DNA of 64,000 nt, taken from contig JAEEIA010000053.1 in assembly GCA_016281125.1 (NCBI GenBank), forward strand, positions 62,001 to 126,000, read 5' to 3'. The stretch comes from Oscillospiraceae bacterium. Its GTDB lineage: Bacteria > Bacillota > Clostridia > Oscillospirales > Ruminococcaceae. The stretch's first letter is position 1. Each line of letters opens with the position of its first letter. Positions 52,360 to 60,908 of this stretch are shown piece by piece. Below the pieces are notes generated by a model. The model was not told the DNA's origin, ran no database searches, and saw nothing but the letters and a program-made list of their open reading frames with translations. The translations under genes and the position numbers were made by a program.

Positions 52360-53736
52360 ATGAAACGATCTGCTCAAACGCTGGCTCTGCTGCTTGCAGC
52401 TTCATCCGCTGCGGGTCTGCTGGCCGGATGCGGCGAGGCTGCCAGTACGGGAAAACAGCTCGATTCCGCAACCGCGGCCGAGGTCGCGGAAATTGCAGCA
52501 AAGGACGAGCGGCTGAAAGGCGAACTGGAAAATAAAACCATCAAATGGATGGCGAACTGGGACATCAATCCCGATGCAACCGGCAAATCCACGCCGATTG
52601 AACTTGCGATCTTCCAGAGCCGTTACGGCGGCAAGGTTGAGTATCATGAGGTCGTCTGGGAATCCCGCTTCGATCAGCTGACCAATTCGATCAACGGCGA
52701 TGAGGGCATTGACTTCTTCCCGGCAAACGATCTCGACTGCATCCCGAAGGGCGCAATCAATGATATTTTTGTGCCGATCGACGATTACATTGATTTTGAG
52801 GATCCGCTGTTCAAGGACACCAAGCCGATTTCCGATCTGTTCATGTGGAATGGCAAGCATTATGTCATTGCCAATAATGTCACCGGCGATAACTGCGTCG
52901 TGATTTATAACCGCGAAACGGTGGAGGAAAACGGCCTGAAGGATCCGGCCAAGCTGTTTGCAGAAGGCAAATGGGACTGGAACACCTTCACCGATGAGCT
53001 GAAACAGTTTGCGGATCCGGAAAACGGTCAGTACGGTCTGGACGGCTGGTGGTTTGAAGCCGGTCTTTCCGCAACAACCGGCGTGCCGTATATCGGCATG
53101 GAGAATGGCAAGCTCGTCAGCAATCTGAAAGATCCTGCGATTGAGCGTGTGCAGAACTGGTTCTATGAGCTCGGCACGAGCAACTGCGTCGCAATCGGCG
53201 TCGGTGATTTCGGCTGGACGACGCATAAGGAGTACATCGGCGAGGGCAAGGAGCTCTTCTATCCGTGCGGCGTCTGGGCGCTGCTCAACGACTCGTGGAA
53301 GAAGGACTTCGGCGAGAATGCCATGTTCGTGCCGATGCCGAAGGATCCCGAGGCAAAGGATTACTATATCCCCTGCGGTCTGGACGGCTACGTCATGGTC
53401 AAGGGCGGCCACAATCCGGAGGGCGTTGCGAAGTTCGCAGCCTGCAAGCGCATGATGATTACAAATCAGCGCGCAGATGAAATTGCGACCGAGCTGCTTT
53501 ATACGGACTACGGCTGGACAAAGGAAATGGTCGATATGCTGCACACCTGCCATGATCTGGCACGTGCAAATCCGCATTACGATTTCTACAATGCGGTTTC
53601 CAGCGACGTTTCCACGATCCTCGACAGCAGTGAAAACAGTATCCGCATCGCAGCCAAGGGAGAGGTCAAGTGGAGTGAATCCGTCGGCGTAATCAGCTCC
53701 GCAGTTGACGCATTTCTTGAGGATGCAAATTCCTGA
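52360..53736 (+). CDS. Extracellular solute-binding lipoprotein (carbohydrate ABC transporter type)
   Basis: This 458-residue protein has a lipoprotein signal (lipobox LLAGC, Cys24) and a large binding domain with the family-1-like features NRETVEENGLKDPAKLFAEG and KWDWNTFTDELKQFADPENG (about residues 185-225). FYPCGVWALLNDSWKKDFGE follows near residue 310. Such proteins deliver sugars or other solutes to ABC permeases; no permease or ATPase gene is nearby, so the partner is encoded elsewhere or the protein acts as a sensor. The ATG at 52360 follows AAGGAGG. Confidence 0.88.
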   Translation: MKRSAQTLALLLAASSAAGLLAGCGEAASTGKQLDSATAAEVAEIAAKDERLKGELENKTIKWMANWDINPDATGKSTPIELAIFQSRYGGKVEYHEVVWESRFDQLTNSINGDEGIDFFPANDLDCIPKGAINDIFVPIDDYIDFEDPLFKDTKPISDLFMWNGKHYVIANNVTGDNCVVIYNRETVEENGLKDPAKLFAEGKWDWNTFTDELKQFADPENGQYGLDGWWFEAGLSATTGVPYIGMENGKLVSNLKDPAIERVQNWFYELGTSNCVAIGVGDFGWTTHKEYIGEGKELFYPCGVWALLNDSWKKDFGENAMFVPMPKDPEAKDYYIPCGLDGYVMVKGGHNPEGVAKFAACKRMMITNQRADEIATELLYTDYGWTKEMVDMLHTCHDLARANPHYDFYNAVSSDVSTILDSSENSIRIAAKGEVKWSESVGVISSAVDAFLEDANS

Positions 53737-53943
53737 TTCGTGTGACGGATCAGCAGCAGAGTCCGGGGCAGAAAAGCCGGGCTCTGCATTTTTGCGTAAT
53801 TTTCAATTCAGTTACCCTGAAAAAAATGATAGACCGATTCTTATTTCGTATTCACGACAAACATTCGGTTTTATTTCATGAAATATGTGCATTATGCTCA
53901 AAATCGTACTCTATAATTCTACAACCGAACACTTTTTAATTAC

Positions 53944-53972
53944 TTGAAAATCATATGAAACTATGCTATAAT
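53944..53972 (+). promoter_or_regulatory. Promoter of the leucine-rich repeat gene
   Basis: TTGAAA, 17 bp and TATAAT end 51 bp before the start codon. Confidence 0.78.
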
Positions 53973-54023
53973 GATTATAATGCAACCAATAGGCATCATT
54001 ATCATTTTTCAGGAGGCGCGGCT

Positions 54024-57000
54024 ATGGGATTCAAAATTAAAAACGGCGTTTTGCTGAAATATGAAGGTGTCAGCGCGCTGGAAAAGCTCGGCATCCGCAA
54101 GCAGGATGAAACCCTTGCGGTGCCGAAAAATGTAACGGCAATCGCGGATGAAGCGTTTTCGATGACGGAGGTCAGCAGCATTTTCCTGCCGCCTTCGGTC
54201 ACGCAGATCGGGGAGCGCGCCTTTGCGCTCTGTGCGGATTTGCAGCATGTTGAGTTTTCCGAGGGCCTGCGGGAGATCGGCACGAATGCCTTTGACGGCT
54301 GCCATGTGCTCCGCACGGCCAAGCTGCCGGATACCTGCACGGCAATCGGTGCATGGGCATTCTGCAACTGCGGCGGCCTGCGGTCGCTGCGGCTCTCTGA
54401 GAAAATGGAGGCGATCCCCCGCGGAGCGTTCTCCGGCTGCTCCAGATTAGAGGAAATCACTGTGCCGGCCGGCGTCGAGCACATCGACAACCGCGCATTC
54501 TATGCGTGTACCTCGCTCGTGAATGTGAAGCTCTCCAAGGGACTGCGCACCATCGGACGCGAGGCGTTTGCGTGCTGTTCCTCGATGAAGGCGATCTATA
54601 TTCCCGAAACCGTCACCGAAATTGCGGAGGACGCGTTTGCGGGCTGTACAGAGCTCAAGACTGTGATTATCCCGCCGTCTGTGACCAAGCTCCACCCCTA
54701 TGCATTCGGCTCGGAGAACCATATCCAGACGATCACGACCGTGACGGGCAGCGCTGCACATCAGTTTGCAGTCGACAACGGCATTTTCTGCTATACCGAA
54801 AAGGAAGCGGCCAAGCTGCGCGGCTGCAACCCTTCCTTTTTCATTGAATACGGCATCCTGAAAAAATATACGCAGGAATACAACGTGCGGGATATCATGG
54901 TGCCGGAGGGAACCATCTGCATCGGCAAGCACGCGTTCGAGCAGAACCGTCAGCTTGTCAGCGTCGTCATTCCGGAGGGCGTTGTGGAGATCAGCAGCTA
55001 TGCGTTCAACGGCTGCCGCAGTCTTCAGCGGGTCTATCTGCCCACCACGCTCCGGACAATCGGCCGGTTTGCGTTCCGGGACTGCCCGCTGCTGGAGGTC
55101 ATCCTGCCGCAGGGGATTGAGGTCGTGGAAAAGAACGCATTCCAGGGCTGCACAACCATGCGCAGATTCTATATGCCGGATACGCTGAAGGTGCTTGACA
55201 ACGAGGCGCTGCGTGACTGCATGTCCCTGAGCGAGCTGCGGTTCTCCGCCAGCCTCGAATCCGTCAGCGAAGGCGTCTGCGTGGGCTGCTCGTCGCTGCG
55301 CACTGTCGTCATTCCGGAGGGGCCGCGCTATATCCAGCAGAATGCGTTCCGCGGATGCAGCAGCCTTTCGGAGGCGTTTATACCGGACAGCGTTTCTGAG
55401 GTTTCCGGCAATGCCTTTGCCGATACCCCGCTGTTCAAAATGACTGCCGGTCATTATATCGTCGGCAGATTCCTGATTAAAGCGGACGGATACAGCCCAA
55501 TTCCGGTCGGCGTTCACCGCATCGGCCCGCGTGCCTTTGAGCGCGGCGGACTGCGGCAGGCCGTCATTCCGGAGGGCGTCATCAGCATCGGCGATCAGGC
55601 GTTCGCAAACTGCGGCGTCCTGACGGATGTGGTGATCCCGAAAACCGTGACGGAAATCGGCGTGGATGCGTTTGCATATACGCCGTGGATGACGCGCCGC
55701 ACGGAGCCGTTTACCATCGCAGGCGCAAATATTCTGCTGCATGCAAGTGTCACGACGCCGACGGTGAACATTCCGGTCGGTGTCCGCTGCATTGCGCCCT
55801 CGGCGTTTTCGCAGCTGCCCGCCAGACATATCGTGATTCCCGAAGGCGTCACGCATATCCAGCACGGTGCATTTTCGTACTGCGAACAGCTGGAAACCGT
55901 TGAGCTGCCCTCGACGCTGCGCCGCCTGGACGGATACATGTTCCACGGCTGCACCAAACTGACAAAGGTGCTGTTCCGCGGCGGCCCGGAAAAGGTCGGC
56001 CACGCGATGTTCAGCAGCTGTCTGTCACTGAAAACGGTCACGCTGCCGGATACAATCCGGGAGATTGACAATGAAGCATTTTATCATGCAGGCATTGAGA
56101 AAATCGTGATTCCGGACGGTGTCACGCGCATCGGACAGTCTGCATTCAGCCACTGCGACCGCCTGACGGATATTGCGATTCCCGCCTCCGTGACGGAAAT
56201 CAGCGAGAACGCATTCACAGAATGCCCGAAGTTCCGCGTCCATGCGGATCCCGGCAGCTACGCAGAGCGCTATGCCAAGCAGCATCACATGATGATGACG
56301 CTTGTGCCGATGAATATGTCCGTATTTGCGGAGGAACCCGAGGAACAGCTGTTGCAGCAGGATGTGCCGGAGCAGCGGAGAGCCGCCGCCGGCGTACCGG
56401 CAAGCACAGATCCCGCATTCCTCTGGGAGCAGCCCAAGCCGGAACCAGCAGCGGCAGAATCCGAAGCGGCCGCACTGCAGCAGACGGAAGCCGTTCCGGA
56501 AGCAGCGCAGGCCGAATCGGCTGCGGAACAGTCTGCTGCCGAAGAAAAGCCTGCAAAGCGGCCTGAAAAGGAAAAGCCCGCGAAGAAGCAGGCCGAGCAG
56601 AAGCCGGATGCAGATCAGCAACCGGAGAAGAAATCTGCCGGAAAGAAGACCGCGGCGGACGAACAGCCGAAGGAGGCTGCTGCTGAGAAACCCGCAGAAC
56701 CCGTCACAGAGGAGCAGTCTGCGACGAAGAAGCGGAGCAAGACCGTCACCTTTGACGAGGAAGAGGAGCAGAACTACGCCGAGCGGATCAAGCGCGAGCT
56801 GGAAACGGCGCGCAAGAAGTCCGTCACGGCGGATCCGAAGGCCAAGCTGCCGAAGCTCGAGCTGGAGGAGGAGCCTGCACCTGCGCCGGAAAAGCCGAAG
56901 CGCCGCAAGAAGAAGGAGCTGACCGAGGAGGAACGCGAGCTGAAACTGCGCGCAAAGGAAACGCCGGAGGAAACCAAGGCGCGTCACCGCGCAAAGCTGC

Positions 57001-57353
57001 TGGACGATCTGCCCGATCTGCCGCCGGAGCCGAAGAAGCCGCGCCCTGTCGCGGAGCCGCTGCCGGAGGAGATCAAATTGCAGCTGCCGCCGGAGGCGAT
57101 CCAGACGGAGCCGAAAAAGGAGCCGGTCAGCAAACTGCCGGACATTCCGGAGCTGCCGCGCAGACCGAAGCCCGCAAGGACGATTCGCCTGGATATTCCG
57201 ATGATCGACGAGGTCAAGCCGATCGAGGTACCGAAGGCAGACGAGGGCAAACCGCCTGTGCTGTCCAACCCGGCGGAGCAGGAGAAGGATCCGTTTGCGG
57301 ATGCCGATATCCACTGGAACAGCGATCAGACGACTTTCACGATCCGGTTCTGA
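54024..57353 (+). CDS. Cytoplasmic BspA-like leucine-rich repeat protein with charged C-terminal tail
   Basis: This 1109-residue protein has no signal peptide and no membrane segment. Residues about 25-760 are LRR_5 (BspA-type) repeats of roughly 23 residues in several blocks (for example VTEIAEDAFAGCTELKTVII). From about 790 it becomes a low-complexity Pro/Glu/Lys/Ala tail with strongly basic and acidic runs, ending in HWNSDQTTFTIRF. BspA-type repeats are usually found in secreted or surface proteins, so the absence of an export signal is unusual. AGGAGGCG precedes the ATG. It is monocistronic, with a terminator. Confidence 0.88.
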   Translation: MGFKIKNGVLLKYEGVSALEKLGIRKQDETLAVPKNVTAIADEAFSMTEVSSIFLPPSVTQIGERAFALCADLQHVEFSEGLREIGTNAFDGCHVLRTAKLPDTCTAIGAWAFCNCGGLRSLRLSEKMEAIPRGAFSGCSRLEEITVPAGVEHIDNRAFYACTSLVNVKLSKGLRTIGREAFACCSSMKAIYIPETVTEIAEDAFAGCTELKTVIIPPSVTKLHPYAFGSENHIQTITTVTGSAAHQFAVDNGIFCYTEKEAAKLRGCNPSFFIEYGILKKYTQEYNVRDIMVPEGTICIGKHAFEQNRQLVSVVIPEGVVEISSYAFNGCRSLQRVYLPTTLRTIGRFAFRDCPLLEVILPQGIEVVEKNAFQGCTTMRRFYMPDTLKVLDNEALRDCMSLSELRFSASLESVSEGVCVGCSSLRTVVIPEGPRYIQQNAFRGCSSLSEAFIPDSVSEVSGNAFADTPLFKMTAGHYIVGRFLIKADGYSPIPVGVHRIGPRAFERGGLRQAVIPEGVISIGDQAFANCGVLTDVVIPKTVTEIGVDAFAYTPWMTRRTEPFTIAGANILLHASVTTPTVNIPVGVRCIAPSAFSQLPARHIVIPEGVTHIQHGAFSYCEQLETVELPSTLRRLDGYMFHGCTKLTKVLFRGGPEKVGHAMFSSCLSLKTVTLPDTIREIDNEAFYHAGIEKIVIPDGVTRIGQSAFSHCDRLTDIAIPASVTEISENAFTECPKFRVHADPGSYAERYAKQHHMMMTLVPMNMSVFAEEPEEQLLQQDVPEQRRAAAGVPASTDPAFLWEQPKPEPAAAESEAAALQQTEAVPEAAQAESAAEQSAAEEKPAKRPEKEKPAKKQAEQKPDADQQPEKKSAGKKTAADEQPKEAAAEKPAEPVTEEQSATKKRSKTVTFDEEEEQNYAERIKRELETARKKSVTADPKAKLPKLELEEEPAPAPEKPKRRKKKELTEEERELKLRAKETPEETKARHRAKLLDDLPDLPPEPKKPRPVAEPLPEEIKLQLPPEAIQTEPKKEPVSKLPDIPELPRRPKPARTIRLDIPMIDEVKPIEVPKADEGKPPVLSNPAEQEKDPFADADIHWNSDQTTFTIRF

Positions 57354-57367
57354 GAGAAGAATGCAAA

Positions 57368-57395
57368 AAGGGGATGCGCTTTGGCGCGTCCCCTT
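57368..57395 (+). terminator. Terminator of the LRR gene
   Basis: AAGGGGATGCGC/GCGCGTCCCCTT is a near-perfect 12-bp stem with a 4-nt loop. Confidence 0.78.
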
Positions 57396-57409
57396 ATCTT
57401 GTCCAAAAG

Positions 57410-57469
57410 CGGTATCTCCGATGGAATGATAACGGGCTCCGCCCCGTGATAAAGCCGCCGGAGGTACTT
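57410..57469. repeat. Dispersed hairpin repeat, copy G (short form)
   Basis: The left terminus GGTATCTCCGATGGA and the right terminus GCCGCCGGAGGTACT are inverted repeats, with ACGGGCTCCGCCCCGT between. Like copy D it lacks the AAAGGGAC hairpin. It lies between the terminators of two convergent genes. Confidence 0.78.
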
Positions 57470-57483
57470 GTTCGATAAACACA

Positions 57484-57511
57484 AAAGAGCACAGCCGAAG
57501 CTGTGCTCTTT
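57484..57511 (-). terminator. Terminator of the large dockerin gene
   Basis: AAAGAGCACAGC-CGAA-GCTGTGCTCTTT is a perfect 12-bp stem with a tetraloop, followed on the minus strand by TGTG. Confidence 0.88.
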
Positions 57512-57543
57512 GTTGTTATGCTGTTGTCATGCCGTTCCGGAAA

Positions 57544-60012
57544 TCAGTCGTCCTTCTTTGCCGGTGCGAGCATTCCGCGGTAAGCAGCTGCATAGTCATC
57601 ACGTCCGAGCGGCTCGCTGTGCAGATCCTTCAGCGGGGTAACCTTTCTGCGGCAGATGTCAGCAGAATCCCAGCCGAGGCCTTCCTTCATCGCAACAGTG
57701 ATGTGCGTGTAGTACTTCAGGATGCCCTGTGCATCTTCAACGGTGATCTCGCCGTCGTTGTTGCCGTTCGCATCGCCCCAGACGTCCATTGCATAATGCA
57801 TGAACGGCAGGCATGCCTTTGCATTTTCGGCATCACCAAATGCCTTCTTAATGGCCTTCATGTCGAAGAACCAGTCACCAACATCCTTCTTTGCAACTCT
57901 GACGTGCGTGTAGTAGAGAAGTGCGAGCTGTGCGTCATCAACGCTGACCTCACCGTCGAGGTCGGAGTCGCCGCGGAGAACGAGGTAAACGGAGAACTTG
58001 CCTGCTTCCAGACCGTTCTTGATGCCTGCTTCTTCGATGAGCTCATCGCCGTAGCCTGCATCGCGGATTGCCTGCTTCACAGCGTCCTCATCGGTCAGCT
58101 TGAAGTAAACAGACTTGATGGTCATGCCAGTACCCTGCGGCATTTCCAGATCAGCCGGCTTCAGAGCATCCGGCTTGAATGCGTCGGTGACATCCTTGGT
58201 CTTGAGAACCTGCTCGATGCCGCCCTCATAGAAGTGCAGGGAAACGCTCAGGTTGGAGAGGTCGAATTCAGTTTCTTCCTCGGACCAGAAGACCATACCC
58301 TCATCCTTGACACCGTCAAACTCGAAGGAGATGTAGGTGGCAGCAGTGGTGGTGGTCGGTTCCGGTGTGGTGATCGGCGTGGTGGAGGTTACAGGAGCCG
58401 GAGTGGTTTCGCTCACCGGAGTGGTTTCGCTCACCGGAGTGGTTTCGCTCACCGGAGTGGTTTCGCTCACCGGAGTGGTAGAGGTGCCCTGAGCCGGCGT
58501 GGTATCGCTGCCCTCAGGCGGAGTGGTCTGAACCGGAGTCGTTACACTGCCCTCAGCCGGCGTGGTGTCGCTTGCCGGTACGGTAGTGTCTTCCGGATTC
58601 GTGGTCGTCGTAACCGTGGTCGTGGTGGACTCAGATGCTACTGCGGTGGTCGTGGTGACAGCCGGAGTGGTGTCGGTCACGACTTCGATGATACGCTCGA
58701 CATCGAAGAATGCGCTGCCGCTCATGCCGTAATCGGACTCAGCGGAAGCAGTCAGCTTCTTGGAGGACTTGATTTCCTTAATGGTGTAGCCCTCTGCCAG
58801 CCATTTTGCCTCGTACTTGTCGCGGATGGCCTGTGCGACTTCGTCAGCCTTGTCATCCTCAAGCGTCAGGATTGCCTTTGCGGAGTAGCCGTCGATGGAA
58901 TACTCAGCGCTGGTTGCCTTATCGGTAATTTCCTTGATGCTATTCTTGCCGGTGAGCGGAATGGTAACATTCACATACTCGCCGTAATTGCTGTTGATGA
59001 ATTCGACAGCCTTATCGTAGCCCTTCTGGACACGCTCGTCTTCCCAGAACTGGGAAACCGTAGCCGGCTTCTTCTCCTCGAACTTGCTGATGACCTTATC
59101 AGCGTACTTTTCCGGAGCGCCGACACCCTTTGCAGCCTCAACGAGCTTCTCGGTGTAGTCGGTGTAGAGCGTATCGAGATCGGATGCGGAAGCGCTCAGT
59201 GCCTTCACAGCCTCGATCATCTTAGCAACACAGCTCTCGCCGTCCTTTGCCTTCTTGACGTACTTGTCCAGCTTATCGTTGAACTTTGCGGTGTTGCCGC
59301 CGTTCTTTGCAGCAGCATCCTTCAGGAGCTGTGCAGCCTCATCGAGCTTTGCGAGGACATATTCCTCAACAGCCTTGTAGTCGGTGTAGGTCTTCCCCTT
59401 GTCATCGGTCAGGGTGATCTTGTAGGAAACAGTCTTTGCCTCAGCATCGAACTTGGCATCAACCAGAACCTTGCAGCTCAGGTTGAACTTCGTCCAGTCA
59501 GCCTTGACCGGCTTGCCGCCGACCGTGCCTTCCTTGCCGCCGTTCTGGATGCGCATTTCCTGCTCGATCAGAGCGCCTGCGATCTCGCCGATGTTTGCAA
59601 TCTCGAATTCAGCCTTGCCGGTGCCGTCGCTGTTGACAGTGATCTTTGCCGGGGAAACAGCTGCGAGAAGATCGTCTGCCGTAGCAGAGTCGATGCGGTC
59701 AGACTTCAGCATCGCTTTCTTTGCGTACTTCTTGCCCTGTTCAAGAGCAACCGTGAAGCTCTTGTCGCCAGCTGCCAGCAGGGCAGCTTCAGCTTTGTCG
59801 TTCCAGTCGGAATGCAGACCGACCAGCGGATCTTCTTCATTCAGCGGGACGAACAGAACACGCTCCTGATCGACAACGATCGGGAATTTCGTTTCAGACT
59901 CTGTTCCTTCCGCTGCGCTGATGTTCAAGTTTGCTGCGACAGCGGAAAGCTGGCTCAGCACGAGAATCGAACTGGAAGCGGCTGCAAGTGTACGCTTGAA
60001 AATTGATTTCAT
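57544..60012 (-). CDS. Large secreted dockerin protein
   Basis: This 822-residue protein has a signal peptide (residues about 1-34) and a helix-rich Lys/Ala/Asp region (about 35-440) of no recognised family. A Thr/Ser/Pro/Glu linker with TTPVSE repeats follows (about 455-560), then a beta-domain (TYISFEFDGVKDEGMVFWSE), an X-module-like stretch (DEDAVKQAIRDAGYGDELIE) and a dockerin. Its two calcium loops (GDSDLDGEVSVDDAQLALLY and GDANGNNDGEITVEDAQGIL) are separated by an unusually long insert (about 60 residues). It may be a structural cellulosome or cell-surface component. AAGGAGAGG precedes the ATG. Confidence 0.85.
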   Translation of the reverse strand: MKSIFKRTLAAASSSILVLSQLSAVAANLNISAAEGTESETKFPIVVDQERVLFVPLNEEDPLVGLHSDWNDKAEAALLAAGDKSFTVALEQGKKYAKKAMLKSDRIDSATADDLLAAVSPAKITVNSDGTGKAEFEIANIGEIAGALIEQEMRIQNGGKEGTVGGKPVKADWTKFNLSCKVLVDAKFDAEAKTVSYKITLTDDKGKTYTDYKAVEEYVLAKLDEAAQLLKDAAAKNGGNTAKFNDKLDKYVKKAKDGESCVAKMIEAVKALSASASDLDTLYTDYTEKLVEAAKGVGAPEKYADKVISKFEEKKPATVSQFWEDERVQKGYDKAVEFINSNYGEYVNVTIPLTGKNSIKEITDKATSAEYSIDGYSAKAILTLEDDKADEVAQAIRDKYEAKWLAEGYTIKEIKSSKKLTASAESDYGMSGSAFFDVERIIEVVTDTTPAVTTTTAVASESTTTTVTTTTNPEDTTVPASDTTPAEGSVTTPVQTTPPEGSDTTPAQGTSTTPVSETTPVSETTPVSETTPVSETTPAPVTSTTPITTPEPTTTTAATYISFEFDGVKDEGMVFWSEEETEFDLSNLSVSLHFYEGGIEQVLKTKDVTDAFKPDALKPADLEMPQGTGMTIKSVYFKLTDEDAVKQAIRDAGYGDELIEEAGIKNGLEAGKFSVYLVLRGDSDLDGEVSVDDAQLALLYYTHVRVAKKDVGDWFFDMKAIKKAFGDAENAKACLPFMHYAMDVWGDANGNNDGEITVEDAQGILKYYTHITVAMKEGLGWDSADICRRKVTPLKDLHSEPLGRDDYAAAYRGMLAPAKKDD
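58398..58478 (-). repeat. 18-bp tandem repeats in the dockerin-protein linker
   Basis: CCGGAGTGGTTTCGCTCA is repeated four times without change (58398, 58416, 58434, 58452), plus a partial fifth. In frame it encodes the six-residue unit TTPVSE. Copy number could vary by slippage without breaking the frame. Confidence 0.92.
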
Positions 60013-60132
60013 TCTAACCTCTCCTTTGTTATAATGGATTATGTACGGAATGTGTCACAGATCCGTGTTCAAAGCGGGTCGTACAGCCTGATTTCGATCC
60101 TCTTGCGTACTGGGACACATATACATACTGCC

Positions 60133-60161
60133 ATTATAGCATTATTCTCCGAAAATTGCAA
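60133..60161 (-). promoter_or_regulatory. Promoter of the large dockerin gene
   Basis: On the minus strand TTGCAA, 17 bp and TATAAT, leaving a leader of about 115 nt. Confidence 0.78.
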
Positions 60162-60380
60162 GCGTTTTTGCCCAAATTGTAAAGATTCAACAAAGTGCAT
60201 ATTTTTGTATCACAGCGTTTAGCGAATTTTAACACGCATTTTCCGGTCTTTTCCACATCCCGGAAACGGCAGAATTGCTGTATCCGGCGGGAATTCTTGT
60301 CAAAATGCACAAAAGCGCCCAAAGATTGCGGATTATTGAAAGTTAATAAATAAATTTATATCAAAATCGTACAAAAAGTA
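60162..60380. other. Intergenic region between divergent promoters
   Basis: AT-rich, with no supported gene. It separates the dockerin promoter from the promoter of the transcript at 60415. Confidence 0.6.
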
Positions 60381-60409
60381 TTGACAAACCAGAAATTATG
60401 TGCTATAAT
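60381..60409 (+). promoter_or_regulatory. Consensus promoter of the 60.4-kb transcript
   Basis: TTGACA (60381-60386), a 17-bp spacer and TATAAT (60404-60409) form a perfect consensus, yet no ordinary gene follows before the terminator at 60822. Confidence 0.9.
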
Positions 60410-60495
60410 ACAGACAAGAAAAGAACAGAAACACCAGACAGAACAGGAGGCGTTCCCAATGGGCTAACAGCATAAATCGCAATCAAGAATCAAAG

Positions 60496-60762
60496 AAAGG
60501 ATGTGCTTCCGATGCAGAGGTACAGCGGCGGTTGAATACCGCGAAGGAGACAATTAACAAATGTATGAACCAAATAGCCAAAAGGATGTGTTTCCGATGC
60601 AGAGTTCAATGAGCGGATAAAATCATTTACTGATCGGGTCGATCAATATCAGGATGCCAAAATCAAGCAGAAGGATGTGTTACCGATGTACAGGTAAGCG
60701 TGTTCGCAAGAGGCGGATAACAGCAGGAAAATCTGAGAAGAAAGGAAGTGCTACCGATGCCG
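60496..60762 (+). repeat. Four irregularly spaced direct repeats in the 60.4-kb transcript
   Basis: Units start at 60496, 60581, 60670 and 60741 and share about 20-24 bases (AAAGGATGTG, then YTWCCGATGCAGAG). Copies 1 and 2 are closest; copies 3 and 4 diverge. The sequences between them are unrelated except for a recurring GCGGATAA-like tail about 20-45 nt after each unit. Confidence 0.85.
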
Positions 60763-60821
60763 TGCTCCCATAGACAGCACAGCGGCCGATATGGTATAGG
60801 TCGGAAGCCGTGCGGTGAATC

Positions 60822-60870
60822 AAAAAGCTGACGACACTGTCACCCGTGCAGACAGTGTCGTCGCTTTTTT
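60822..60870 (+). terminator. Terminator of the 60.4-kb transcript
   Basis: GACGACACTGTC pairs perfectly with GACAGTGTCGTC around a 9-nt loop; AAAAAGC before and GCTTTTTT after extend the stem and supply the U-run. Confidence 0.95.
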
Positions 60871-60908
60871 ATAGTATTGCGCTCCGGCACACCGGGGCTT
60901 TTTGCTGC

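Larger units (their letters stand above)
60415..60870 (+). ncRNA. Putative non-coding or multi-micro-ORF RNA with repeated SD/ATG-like units
   Basis: About 455 nt run from a perfect promoter to a strong terminator with no long ORF. Four units of the form AAAGGATGTGYTWCCGATG (about 60496, 60581, 60670, 60741; the last with GGAAGTG) are spaced about 70-90 nt. A fifth, diverged unit, AGGAGGCGTTCCCAATG (60445-60461), keeps the same AGGA-N10-ATG spacing. Reading from those ATGs gives MG, MQRYSGG, MQSSMSG, MYR and a 24-residue peptide. One frame also gives the ORF MYEPNSQKDVFPMQSSMSG (60561-60620) behind AAGGAG. The units contain AAGGAUGU, matching the CsrA consensus core. Function unknown. Confidence 0.6.

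Noticed and set aside
53955-54023. 23-codon N-terminal extension of the LRR protein
   Set aside because: It overlaps the -10 box; AGGAGGCG directly precedes the ATG at 54024.
57529-60006. 825-codon open frame antisense to the large dockerin gene
   Set aside because: It mirrors the repetitive dockerin coding sequence. The minus-strand gene has a signal peptide, dockerin, promoter and ribosome site.
60496-60762. CRISPR array
   Set aside because: The repeats are degenerate, spaced 71-90 bp unevenly and flanked by a sigma-A promoter and terminator; there are no cas genes and the fourth copy differs at several positions.
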